Shown: positions 1-6,972, counted from the first letter of the stretch. The stretch: 8,362 nt of DNA from Bacillota bacterium (GCA_017537495.1 JAFYKS010000239.1:1-8362); one strand, 5' to 3'. The notes: generated by a model from the letters alone, not told the origin. Numbers and translations are program-made.

Positions 1-785
1 ATGATGGCAGCGCAGCGGCAGCATCAACGGGTGCATATATGAATAAGGCTGTTTCTGCAGCCATGACGCCGGGTTCTATTTTCAAACTGGTTACTTCAGC
101 AGCGGCTATCGATACGCTGCCGGCACTGGATGAATGGACTTTTACCTGCACCGGAAAACATGAGGTGGAAGGGGAGTTCGTAACCTGCTATTCTGCCCAT
201 GGTGAGCAGAACTTCCGGGCGGCACTGGCCAACTCCTGCAACTGTGCTTTTGCAGAGCTGACTCTCCGAATGACGCCGGAAACCATGGAAAAATATGTTG
301 AAAAACTGGGACTGACCAGTTCCTACGATATTAATGGAATAAAGACTGCAGCAGGGCAGTTTGAGTTTGAAGCAGCCGGCATCAACCGTGCCTGGGCAGG
401 TATCGGCCAGTATGAAGACCAGCTGAATCCGCTGTCCATGATGGTCTATATGGGAGCAATTGCAGGCGGCGGAACCGCAGCAGAGCCGATTTTGCTGAAA
501 GGAAGCAAGGCTGGCAGCACAACACTGCTCAGTGCAGAAACTGCTGCTCAGCTGAAGGAAATGATGCGGAATAACGTGGTTTCCAATTATGGTGACGGAA
601 ACTTCCCTGACCTGGAGCTCCATGCCAAAACCGGCACTGCAGAAGTGGGTGAGGACAGAAGCCCTCATGGATGGTTTACCGGCTTCAGCGGCGACTATGC
701 TTTCATTGTGTGCGTAGAAAACGGAGGCAGCGGCATCGGTGCAGCAGCACCTGTGGCCAATGCGATTCTCCAGGAACTGAAGTAA
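1..785 (+). CDS. Class B penicillin-binding protein, C-terminal transpeptidase part (5' end outside window)
   Basis: This is a D,D-transpeptidase that cross-links peptidoglycan on the outer face of the membrane. The reading frame is already open at base 3, so the ATG at 39 is internal and the real start, with any N-terminal membrane anchor, lies upstream. All three penicillin-binding motifs are visible in order: S-I-F-K with the catalytic serine at 75-77 (PGSIFK), S-C-N at 234-242, and K-T-G-T at 627-638. The protein ends about 50 residues after KTG, which is normal for the fold. The S-C-N context (ALANSCNCAF) resembles small PbpA-type proteins often found beside FtsW/RodA, but the neighbour needed to test that is off-window. 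It converges on the sigma/anti-sigma operon, and only a shared terminator separates them. The family assignment is firm; the subtype (PbpA-like rather than FtsI or SpoVD) is inference. Confidence 0.93.
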   Translation, partial: DGSAAAASTGAYMNKAVSAAMTPGSIFKLVTSAAAIDTLPALDEWTFTCTGKHEVEGEFVTCYSAHGEQNFRAALANSCNCAFAELTLRMTPETMEKYVEKLGLTSSYDINGIKTAAGQFEFEAAGINRAWAGIGQYEDQLNPLSMMVYMGAIAGGGTAAEPILLKGSKAGSTTLLSAETAAQLKEMMRNNVVSNYGDGNFPDLELHAKTGTAEVGEDRSPHGWFTGFSGDYAFIVCVENGGSGIGAAAPVANAILQELK

Positions 786-791
786 AATAAA

Positions 792-840
792 AAAAGGATT
801 TCAGGATTGCCTTCGCAATCTTGAAATCCTTTTCTTTTTT
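792..840. terminator. Bidirectional intrinsic terminator between convergent genes
   Basis: Two 19-nt arms (792-810 and 815-833) pair along their full length with one G-U wobble around a CTTC loop. On the plus strand the hairpin ends in a T-rich tract (830-840). On the minus strand it is followed by the T-rich complement of 784-795. It sits 7 nt after the PBP stop codon and about 14 nt beyond the end of the anti-sigma gene, so it can serve both. Confidence 0.93.
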
Positions 841-854
841 CATTTTTGTGGTTC

Positions 855-2258
855 TTATTCCAGAGCCTCTCCGGTTACATATTCGATAAAGCCCTTTGCA
901 TTTTCTGAACCGATATTGAACGTATGCTTCTTACCCATCAGGGATACATACAGATAGCCGCTGTCGCTGACACCAAACTGAATCTGGGATCCTGTCTGGT
1001 TGGAATCGGAAGTAAACAGTGCCTTGGCATTTCCGTTGGAGAAATTGCTGTCAGCTGCACGCTGTGCGCTGCTCTGATTCAGCAGATAATTCCAGGCAGC
1101 TTCTGCTGTGTCTGTACTGTAGCTGTGATTGGAGGAATATCCTACCATGGAAATCTGACAGCGTACATTGGCGGAGAAAGAAGTCTTCTTTTCCAGCCCC
1201 AGATCAGAAACAAGCTGACCCAGAGTAGACGGTGCATAATCTGCATTGGCATAAACCAGTGGCTGGTCGAAACCTTCCACATCCAGTGCAACCATAGCTG
1301 CTCTGGATACACCTTTCACTTCACGAACCTTTGCTTTTACTTCTGCTGCATTGGTAGTAGAAGTCTGCGGCAGGGCAATGGTTACTACTTCAATGGTTTC
1401 ACCCACATCGGAGCGGGATACGGCTGCGCCGTCAACCACATAGTTGCCGTTGGAAACGGAGATGGAAGCAACCTGGCTGGTACCAATGATTTCATTAGTC
1501 CATGGAATTGCAGAAGTGCCTTCTGCACCAGGTGTTACCTTACCGTTGTCGGAATGATCCGGAGCAGGTTTGTCGGAAGTTTCTTTGTCGGAAGGAGTCT
1601 TTTCAGGCTCATTGCCGTCGCTGCTGTTGCTGCTGTCCTTTCCGTTAGACTTTCCGTTCTGCTGCGGTGTATCGGTTTTACCTTCGTTATCGGTCTTATT
1701 GCCGGTAACTTCAGGCTGCTGTACGTCACCGTCATTGTCGGAAACATCCGGAGTTTCATCGGAAGAAGTATCTTCTTCGCCGGATACCGGAGGAACGGTT
1801 TCATCATCACCAACCGGTGTCTGATCTTCATTTCCCTGGTTATCGATGCCGACAATCTGAGTATTCGGACCAACCGCCTGTTCAAACAGGTCCTGCACGC
1901 CGCTGGCGTCATCGCCGTCCGGTCCCAGTAACGCAAATGTAGATATCATAACAATGATGCTGGCCGCAACTGCTGTGCCGTAGTACCATATGGATTTGTT
2001 CGTTTTCTTTCGGTTATTTGCAAAATGTTTTCTTGGGGCGGATTCCACTGCTGCAATGGATGCGGCTGTTCCGGTGATTTCAGGCTGGGCCTGAGGGCGG
2101 AACGGAATCACATTATCGTTTTCTGTTACCTGAGAAGGTGCCTCTGCAGCAATCTTTGCGAGCAGGCTTCCGACTACATCGTCAGAAGGCTCCATCTGCA
2201 TTTTCATACTGCGAAAGATATCGTCGCAAAATCCATCGCGAAATATTTCGTCAGTCAT
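855..2258 (-). CDS. Membrane anti-sigma-like protein paired with the ECF sigma factor
   Basis: This 467-residue protein is likely the membrane partner that holds the upstream ECF sigma factor and senses an external signal. Residues 1-88 are predicted cytoplasmic and begin with a helical stretch (DEIFRDGFCDDIFRSM). One membrane helix lies at about 90-111 (WYYGTAVAASIIVMISTFAL), preceded by a basic RKKTNK stop. Residues 112-249 form a low-complexity linker rich in D, E, S, T, P, N and G. Residues 250-467 form an extracytoplasmic domain containing Y-x-N-x-D-Y-x-P-x-T-L-G-x-L-x-x-D-L-x-L (336-355), a motif I associate with Bacillota proteins encoded next to ECF sigma genes. No H-x3-C-x2-C zinc anti-sigma motif is present. 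A strong AAGGAGG precedes its ATG, which overlaps the sigma gene by 8 bp. The function is inferred mainly from this position and from the topology; I recognise no named family. Confidence 0.75.
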   Translation of the reverse strand: MTDEIFRDGFCDDIFRSMKMQMEPSDDVVGSLLAKIAAEAPSQVTENDNVIPFRPQAQPEITGTAASIAAVESAPRKHFANNRKKTNKSIWYYGTAVAASIIVMISTFALLGPDGDDASGVQDLFEQAVGPNTQIVGIDNQGNEDQTPVGDDETVPPVSGEEDTSSDETPDVSDNDGDVQQPEVTGNKTDNEGKTDTPQQNGKSNGKDSSNSSDGNEPEKTPSDKETSDKPAPDHSDNGKVTPGAEGTSAIPWTNEIIGTSQVASISVSNGNYVVDGAAVSRSDVGETIEVVTIALPQTSTTNAAEVKAKVREVKGVSRAAMVALDVEGFDQPLVYANADYAPSTLGQLVSDLGLEKKTSFSANVRCQISMVGYSSNHSYSTDTAEAAWNYLLNQSSAQRAADSNFSNGNAKALFTSDSNQTGSQIQFGVSDSGYLYVSLMGKKHTFNIGSENAKGFIEYVTGEALE

Positions 2259-2751
2259 TATAGCCTTCCTCCTTAAGTTTTTCCTTCATCATTTCTCGGC
2301 CACGCATGAGCTGAACCTTTACAGTGCTGGACTTCAGGTCCAGAACCTTACAGATCATATCAATGGACAGGTCCTCGAAATAAAAAAGGTGGAGAACTGT
2401 TCGATATTTCTCCGGAAGGGCCTGCAGAGCTACATAGACTGCATTCTCTTCCTTAGTCTGAAATTCAAATGACTCTTCTTCCATTTCGTCCATAGGGACC
2501 GTACGCTTGCGGTAAGTACTGTCTACTACACGCTTGGAACAGTTGATGGTGGTCCGGATGAGCCACGCTTTTCGATGCTCTTCGTCATTAAACTGAGGAT
2601 TGGTTCTGAAGTAAATCAGGAACACTTCCTGGAAAATGTCGTCGGCATCGTCACGGCTGCTCACGTAGGACAGAGCCACACTGTAGACGGTTCCTTTGTA
2701 ACGCTGGATGACGGTCTCAATACTTTCGTTCTGCACAAAAGTCTCAGCCAT
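2251..2751 (-). CDS. ECF-type RNA polymerase sigma factor (sigma-70 family, regions 2 and 4 only)
   Basis: This 166-residue alternative sigma factor would direct RNA polymerase to a stress or envelope regulon. Region 2 spans about 13-80. It includes the polymerase-binding segment DADDIFQEVF (35-44) and the -10 recognition segment with the conserved tryptophan (HRKAWLIRTTINCSKR, 59-74). A short acidic linker (88-104) replaces region 3, as is normal for ECF factors. Region 4 spans about 104-158, with ALPEKYRTVLHLFYFEDLS followed by the helix-turn-helix that binds the -35 element (128-156). Length is typical for the class. The ATG at 2751 has AAGGAGG 6 nt upstream. The gene is first in a two-gene operon with its likely anti-sigma and is divergent from the two-component system. 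The ECF assignment is firm; the regulon and stimulus are unknown. Confidence 0.94.
   Translation of the reverse strand: MAETFVQNESIETVIQRYKGTVYSVALSYVSSRDDADDIFQEVFLIYFRTNPQFNDEEHRKAWLIRTTINCSKRVVDSTYRKRTVPMDEMEEESFEFQTKEENAVYVALQALPEKYRTVLHLFYFEDLSIDMICKVLDLKSSTVKVQLMRGREMMKEKLKEEGYND
2268..2274 (-). promoter_or_regulatory. Ribosome binding site of the anti-sigma gene, inside the end of the sigma gene
   Basis: On the minus strand a perfect AAGGAGG ends 9 nt before the ATG at 2258-2256. It lies within the last codons of the sigma gene, so the two genes are probably translationally coupled. It also fixes this ATG as the start. Confidence 0.85.
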
Positions 2752-2773
2752 CGTCGTCCTCCTTACATAATTA

Positions 2774-2801
2774 ACTCAAAGTTGACCCCTAAAAGGTTAC
2801 A
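2774..2801 (-). promoter_or_regulatory. Possible autoregulatory promoter of the sigma operon
   Basis: On the minus strand TGTAAC (2801-2796) resembles the AAC-containing -35 element used by many ECF sigma factors. It is preceded by a long A/T tract (2802-2818 region), which such promoters often have. With a 16-nt spacer the -10 would be TTGAGT (2779-2774), which is not a recognisable ECF CGTC-type element. The start of transcription would then lie only about 15-20 nt before the ribosome binding site. ECF sigma genes commonly autoregulate, but the poor -10 keeps this tentative. Confidence 0.3.
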
Positions 2802-2930
2802 GAAAAAATAAAAAAAATTGCAAATTCCATGAAATTTTACTTTTAATTTGCACTTCATACATATAAACGGATAATTCCATAATATGGTCACATATTCCTG
2901 ACATTTTTTTCAGAAATATTACAGGAAAAG

Positions 2931-2939
2931 TGCTAAAAT
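2931..2939 (+). promoter_or_regulatory. Extended -10 promoter candidate for the two-component operon
   Basis: TGCTAAAAT fits the extended -10 pattern TG-n-TAAAAT of housekeeping promoters. The expected -35 position (around 2911-2916) is poor, which an extended -10 can compensate for. It would give a leader of about 155 nt before the response regulator ATG. Confidence 0.35.
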
Positions 2940-2994
2940 ATAAGTAAACAATTTTCACATCAAATTATTATATCAAAATACAGAGGATAACACA

Positions 2995-3021
2995 ATGGTA
3001 ACTTTCTTAAGAAAATCGTAA
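2995..3021 (+). other. Possible 8-codon leader ORF upstream of the response regulator
   Basis: ATG at 2995 opens a short frame reading MVTFLRKS and then TAA. A purine-rich AGAGGA (2982-2987) lies about 7 nt before it. The perfect palindrome TTTCTTAAGAAA (3003-3014) lies inside it. There is no coding signal beyond the start context, so chance is the default explanation. Confidence 0.15.
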
Positions 3022-3099
3022 GGAAGTGAATACGGGTTTTGTAATATTTCGCTTTTATATTAAAAGTGTACCGGAAAGGGGTACGGACTGGAGGAACAC

Positions 3100-3822
3100 A
3101 TGGCAGATCTGATACAAAAAGAGAAACAGCTGAATATTCTGGTATGCGACGATGACCGTGAAATCGCAGGAGCAATCGAAATCTATCTGCGGAACGAGGG
3201 GTACAGGGTCTTTAAGGCCTATGACGGTTTTCAGGCACTGGAAACGGCGAGACGGGAGACTTTGCACCTGATTATTATGGACATCATGATGCCGAACATG
3301 GACGGAATACAGGCAACCATGAAAATCCGTGAGGAAAAGAACATCCCGATTATCATTCTGTCAGCCAAATCAGAGGACTATGACAAGATTACGGGACTTA
3401 ATGTAGGTGCTGACGATTATGTGACCAAACCGTTCAATCCGCTGGAACTGATTGCCCGTGTCAAATCTCAGCTGCGGCGGTACACCAGCCTGGGAAGCAT
3501 GAGCGCGGCACAGGCGTCCGGTATTTATCAGTCAGGGGGGCTGTGCGTAGATGACAATGAAAAAAGGGTGACACTGGATGGAGAAGAGGTCCTGGTTACA
3601 CCGATTGAATTCGGAATTCTGAAAATGCTGACGGAAAACGCCGGAAGGGTGTACAGCATCGAGCAGATTTACGAACAGGTGTGGCAGGAACCGGCCTACA
3701 ATGCGGACAATACGGTGGCAGTTCATGTACGCCGCATCCGTGAGAAAATCGAAATCGATCCGAAAAATCCAAGATATTTAAAGGTGGTGTGGGGAATTGG
3801 ATACAAAATTGAAAAAATTTAG
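3100..3822 (+). CDS. OmpR/PhoB-family response regulator (VanR-like)
   Basis: This 240-residue cytoplasmic transcription factor should be phosphorylated by the histidine kinase encoded immediately downstream. The receiver domain (about 11-125) has the acidic pocket D17-D18-D19, the phosphoacceptor D61 in LIIMDIMMPNMDG, the switch serine S88 and the conserved K110 in YVTKPFNP. A linker (about 128-148) leads to a winged-helix DNA-binding domain (about 149-240) with the family pattern VTPIEFGILKMLTENAGRV, the recognition-helix segment DNTVAVHVRRIREKIE and the terminal GIGYKIEKI. Length is normal. The ATG follows GGAGG (3090-3094) by 5 nt. It overlaps the kinase gene by 26 bp, which points to one operon with coupled translation. 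VanR-like describes sequence style only; no vanHAX-type resistance genes are present. Confidence 0.95.
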   Translation: MADLIQKEKQLNILVCDDDREIAGAIEIYLRNEGYRVFKAYDGFQALETARRETLHLIIMDIMMPNMDGIQATMKIREEKNIPIIILSAKSEDYDKITGLNVGADDYVTKPFNPLELIARVKSQLRRYTSLGSMSAAQASGIYQSGGLCVDDNEKRVTLDGEEVLVTPIEFGILKMLTENAGRVYSIEQIYEQVWQEPAYNADNTVAVHVRRIREKIEIDPKNPRYLKVVWGIGYKIEKI

Positions 3823-5818
3823 TTATGGTTTGCTGTGGGTGCTGCTGATTGTCAGTGTGACAGCCGCAGGGGTTAATTTCAGTACATTTGCGGCCATGAT
3901 GGAGATTCAGCGGTATAATATGGATTCGGACATTCGGCATGGCTTTTATGATGAAGACGGAGTCTGGATTGAGTATGAAAGTATATGGCAAGGGGACATT
4001 CTGATGGAACCTGCTGAATTTATGGATCAGTTTACTGCTGGAGGAATCGCAGCTGCAGTATGCGCTGTGGCAGCACTGGTTCTGCTGATTCTGATCCTGG
4101 TCTTTGCTGGAAAGAAGAAAAACGGAGAAATCTGCCTTAACTGGTATGACCGTATCTGGTCCGAAATCCATGTGATGTCAGTGGGCGGGTTTGCTGCGGC
4201 ATTTACAGCACTGACAATTTTTCTGTATGAACTGTGGCCGGCGCAGGACTGGTTCGGAATGTTCATGTCAGACTATGCAGATGCACAGCACTATGGAATA
4301 CCTAACGGTCTGGCTGCAGGCCTGATTATTCTGTCCATGGTTGGTTCTGCCATCTTCTGTTTGACCTCTCTGGTGAGTCTGGTGAAGAAACTGAAGGCGG
4401 GACAGTTCTGGGAAACTTCTTTTATCGGCGGAATTCTGCTGTACATATGGCGCAGCGTCCGCGGCAGTGACCGGACCACTCTGAAAGTGATGCTTTATCT
4501 GATAGGACTCTGTGGGGTTGCAGGTTTCTGCGGCGTGCAGGTGTACTGGCATGGCTGGAGCAACGAAGGCTGGATTTTAATCGGGGCGGCGGCGTGTATC
4601 CTGCTGATTTTGCTGGTGGTACCGGCCAAAACACGCAAGTTCCGGGAGATCCGAAGTGCGGCAGCGGAAATCCGCAGCGGCAATCTGGCGTGCAAAGTCC
4701 CTGTGAACCCGGGCAGAAGCGGCCGTCTGGACGAACTGGACCGGCTGGCAGTGGATCTGAATCATATCGGGGAAGCTCAGCAGGAAGCCATCGCAAGCGA
4801 ACTGAAAAATCAGCGCATGAAGACCGAACTGATTTCCAACGTGTCTCATGACCTTAAGACTCCTCTGACTTCCATGACTGCGTACATCGATCTTCTGAAG
4901 AAGGAAGGATTGGACAGTCCGAATGCAGCAGAATATCTGGAAATCATCGATAAAAAGACACAGCGGCTGAAAGCACTGACAGAAAATCTCTTTGAAGCGG
5001 CGAAGGCATCCAGCGGTGCCATTCCGGTTACCATCGGTGAAATTGACCTGGCGGCACTGGTGAGCCAGAGCCTGGCGGAAATGGAAGAAAAGCTTTCTGC
5101 CCGCGGCCTGACTGCAATCGTGCGGAATGAGTGCGAAGGATATCCGGAGGGCTGCAGAGTTCTGGCAGACGGTCAGCTTCTGTGGCGCATCATCGAAAAT
5201 GTCCTGGGAAATGTGAGCAAATACGCTTTGAATGGAAGCCGCGTCTATGTGAATATGAGCAAGCAGGTTTCTTCGCGTCCGGATCAGCCGGATCGAATTC
5301 TGCTGGAAGTGAAAAATATTTCCGCAGATCCTCTGAATATTTCAGCCGATGAACTGATGGAACGGTTCAAACGGGGCGATGAATCCAGAAATACGGAAGG
5401 CAGCGGACTGGGTCTGGCCATCGCACGTGACCTGGCATCCCTGATGGGCGGTGAGTTCGATGTGAGTATTGACGGCGACCTGTTTAAGTCCTGCATCCTT
5501 CTGGACGAAGCAGTCAGTGCACAGCAGGTTCGCAGGGCAGAATCTGACCGTACATTCATGGCTGATTTTCCGTCAAAATCTGATATTGCGGCCTCTGCAG
5601 CTGAAAAAAAGGATGCGGCAATGCAGGCTGTACGCGGTGCTGTTGGAATCGTAAAGGAAAAAGCAGATGCAAAGAAGGCAGACAAGGCTGCGAAGAAGCA
5701 GGAAAAACTTCAGAAGTCCGCATCTGCAGGACAGACATCAGAAGAATACGTTCCGCCCCTGGTGGTATTTGAAGATGTACCCGTTCCAGAATACGAGACA
5801 GTAAACGAAGACAAGTAA
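3797..5818 (+). CDS. Polytopic membrane sensor histidine kinase with C-terminal extension
   Basis: This 673-residue kinase pairs with the preceding response regulator. The start is TTG at 3797, preceded by AAGGTGG (3781-3787) at 9 nt; later ATGs would cut into the first membrane helix. Hydrophobic segments lie at about 8-32, 81-104, 127-146, 168-197, 228-250 and 258-276, with an acidic, aromatic loop at 34-80 that is probably extracellular. A HAMP-like linker (about 279-335) leads to the dimerisation domain with H351 in NVSHDLKTPLTSM. The ATPase domain has its N box around ENVLGNVSKYAL (467-478), an F-box-like MERFKRGDES (521-530) and the G2 box GSGLGLAIA (535-543). A classical D-x-G-x-G box is replaced by KNISADPLNISADEL, a variant I recall from VanS-like kinases. 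About 100 residues follow the ATPase fold: a K/A-rich, coiled-coil-like part (602-640) and an acidic tail. The ligand is unknown. Confidence 0.94.
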   Translation: MDTKLKKFSYGLLWVLLIVSVTAAGVNFSTFAAMMEIQRYNMDSDIRHGFYDEDGVWIEYESIWQGDILMEPAEFMDQFTAGGIAAAVCAVAALVLLILILVFAGKKKNGEICLNWYDRIWSEIHVMSVGGFAAAFTALTIFLYELWPAQDWFGMFMSDYADAQHYGIPNGLAAGLIILSMVGSAIFCLTSLVSLVKKLKAGQFWETSFIGGILLYIWRSVRGSDRTTLKVMLYLIGLCGVAGFCGVQVYWHGWSNEGWILIGAAACILLILLVVPAKTRKFREIRSAAAEIRSGNLACKVPVNPGRSGRLDELDRLAVDLNHIGEAQQEAIASELKNQRMKTELISNVSHDLKTPLTSMTAYIDLLKKEGLDSPNAAEYLEIIDKKTQRLKALTENLFEAAKASSGAIPVTIGEIDLAALVSQSLAEMEEKLSARGLTAIVRNECEGYPEGCRVLADGQLLWRIIENVLGNVSKYALNGSRVYVNMSKQVSSRPDQPDRILLEVKNISADPLNISADELMERFKRGDESRNTEGSGLGLAIARDLASLMGGEFDVSIDGDLFKSCILLDEAVSAQQVRRAESDRTFMADFPSKSDIAASAAEKKDAAMQAVRGAVGIVKEKADAKKADKAAKKQEKLQKSASAGQTSEEYVPPLVVFEDVPVPEYETVNEDK

Positions 5819-5840
5819 GTTAATACTATCATGTAAAACA

Positions 5841-5866
5841 GGGCAGTCCTTTGGGATTGCCCTTTT
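5841..5866 (+). terminator. Intrinsic terminator after the two-component operon
   Basis: A 9-bp stem (GGGCAGTCC at 5841-5849 with GGATTGCCC at 5854-5862, one G-U pair) encloses a 4-nt loop and is followed by TTTT. It begins 22 nt after the kinase stop codon and separates that operon from the yhaM promoter. Confidence 0.88.
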
Positions 5867-5888
5867 CGCATCTTAACATTGTTGGCAA

Positions 5889-5917
5889 TTGCAGTTGAGG
5901 CGGTTTTCGTGTATAAT
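5889..5917 (+). promoter_or_regulatory. Housekeeping-type promoter of the yhaM-like operon
   Basis: A perfect TATAAT lies at 5912-5917, 17 nt after TTGCAG (5889-5894), a partial match to TTGACA. Transcription should begin near 5924, leaving a leader of about 37 nt before the ATG at 5961. The promoter follows the upstream terminator directly. Confidence 0.72.
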
Positions 5918-5960
5918 GATAGCGGAAGATTATATTCTGTTTGAGGATGGTATTGAAATT

Positions 5961-6923
5961 ATGAAAGAATTATATATTAAGGATTTGAGAAAGGACCAGG
6001 AAGTGGTGGAGTTTTTCATGGTGAAGGCCTGTGCTGTAAAGACCGGCTCCAATGGAAAACAGTATCTGGACATCACTCTCGGAGATAAGACCGGGGAACT
6101 GAGCGGTAAGAAATGGGATGTCAGTGATGGAGAATATCCTGCTCTCGTTGAAATAAAAGAAAAAGAAATCGTAAAGGTAAAGGCAGTCATCACAGAGTGG
6201 GCTGGTCAGCTCCAGTTCCGTGTACAGCGGATCCGGAAGGCAAACGATCAGGACGGTATGGTTATCGGTGACTTCGTGAAAGCGGCACCGGAAGAACCGC
6301 AGGAAATGTATGATTACATCTTCGGCGTAGCTTCCGCACTGAAGGATGAGGAACTGAGAGCTCTTGCCTTACGTATTTTGACGGAAAACAGGGAGCGGCT
6401 GCTTTATTATCCGGCCGCATCCAAGAATCACCATGCACAGCTGGGCGGCCTGCTGTATCATACCAAGCGTATGCTCATGACCGGACAGCGTGTATGTGAG
6501 GTGTACACCAATCTGAATCCGGATCTGGTACTGATCGGTGTGATCCTTCACGACATGGAAAAACTCAATGAAATCGAAGCCGATGTGGACGGAATTGCCA
6601 GCGGATATTCCTTCGAGGGACAGATGCTGGGACACCTGATCCAGGGTGTGAAAACAGTAGACCGTATGGCACTTGAAATGGGCATGGACCGGGAAAAGGC
6701 ACTGATGCTGGAACATATGATTCTGGCACACCACTACGAACCGGAATTCGGAAGCCCGAAGAAACCGCTGTTCCCGGAAGCAGAGGTGCTGCACTACCTG
6801 GATATTCTGGATGCCAGAATGTTCGATATGCAGACAGCTCTGGAAGCAACACAGCCTGGCGAATTCAGCGATCGTGTGTGGACGCTGGATAACCGCAAGC
6901 TGTATAAGCCGGCGAATATATAA
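5961..6923 (+). CDS. yhaM: 3'-5' exoribonuclease of the YhaM family (OB-fold plus HD domain)
   Basis: This is a cytoplasmic metal-dependent exoribonuclease that trims RNA (and in some studies DNA) from the 3' end. With the ATG at 5961 it is 320 residues, close to the roughly 314 of Bacillus YhaM. The frame extends upstream to a TTG at 5889, but that codon lies in the -35 element, so the longer form would not be on the transcript. An OB-fold nucleic-acid-binding domain covers about 12-95 (with GSNGKQYLDITLGDKTGEL). The HD domain covers about 150-300 and carries the expected metal ligands: H167 (LLYHTKRM), H197-D198 (GVILHDMEK), H225 (GHL), H257-H258 (LAHHYEPEFGSPK) and D281 (LHYLDILDAR). The end DNRKLYKPANI matches the family's usual C-terminus. 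The ribosome binding site is weak (GAGG about 14 nt before the ATG). It is first in an operon with the CCA-enzyme-like gene, 49 nt downstream. Confidence 0.93.
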   Translation: MKELYIKDLRKDQEVVEFFMVKACAVKTGSNGKQYLDITLGDKTGELSGKKWDVSDGEYPALVEIKEKEIVKVKAVITEWAGQLQFRVQRIRKANDQDGMVIGDFVKAAPEEPQEMYDYIFGVASALKDEELRALALRILTENRERLLYYPAASKNHHAQLGGLLYHTKRMLMTGQRVCEVYTNLNPDLVLIGVILHDMEKLNEIEADVDGIASGYSFEGQMLGHLIQGVKTVDRMALEMGMDREKALMLEHMILAHHYEPEFGSPKKPLFPEAEVLHYLDILDARMFDMQTALEATQPGEFSDRVWTLDNRKLYKPANI

Positions 6924-6932
6924 GTGTGTGGG

Positions 6933-6946
6933 GCCGCCGATGCGGC
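6933..6946 (+). other. Short GC hairpin between yhaM and the CCA-enzyme-like gene
   Basis: GCCGC (6933-6937) pairs with GCGGC (6942-6946) around CGAT. It is followed by A-rich sequence rather than T's, so it is not an intrinsic terminator. It could affect processing or spacing between the two coding regions, but five base pairs may be chance. Confidence 0.35.
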
Positions 6947-6972
6947 AGAAAAGTTGGAAGAGGTAAACACAA

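Larger units (their letters stand above)
2752..3099. other. AT-rich divergent intergenic region
   Basis: This stretch of about 350 nt separates the sigma operon from the two-component operon and must hold both promoters. It is markedly richer in A and T than the genes around it. Visible elements are the sigma-gene ribosome binding site (AAGGAGG on the minus strand, 2758-2764), an ECF-like -35 candidate at 2801-2796, an 11-bp palindrome CCATA-A-TATGG (2877-2887), an extended -10 at 2931-2939, a 12-bp perfect palindrome TTTCTTAAGAAA (3003-3014), a short GTACC/GGTAC hairpin (3068-3084) and GGAGG (3090-3094) for the response regulator. No convincing protein or structured RNA family was recognised. 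Confidence 0.7.

Noticed and set aside
96..668. Minus-strand frame of 190 codons opposite the PBP
   Set aside because: It is Cys/His/Ser-rich with no motif, and lies opposite the SxxK, SxN and KTG motifs.
39..785. Complete short PBP starting at ATG 39
   Set aside because: The frame is open back to base 3 with protein-like sequence. The catalytic S-I-F-K comes only 13 codons after ATG 39, which would remove part of the transpeptidase fold.
924..1931. Plus-strand frame of about 335 codons opposite the anti-sigma gene
   Set aside because: It is an antisense shadow with Cys/Ile-rich sequence and no domain. The minus-strand gene has an AAGGAGG site, sigma-gene overlap and sensible topology.
3100..5818. 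Vancomycin-resistance (van) operon
   Set aside because: The regulator and kinase are VanRS-like in style only. No vanH, ligase or vanX-type gene is in the window, and such systems are widespread in Clostridia for other purposes.
5889..5960. Longer YhaM-like protein starting at TTG 5889, or at ATG 5916
   Set aside because: TTG 5889 lies in the -35 element and ATG 5916 overlaps the TATAAT box, so neither should be on the main transcript. The family length and N-terminal sequence fit the ATG at 5961.
6933..6946. Terminator between yhaM and the CCA-enzyme-like gene
   Set aside because: The 5-bp GC hairpin is not followed by a T-run.
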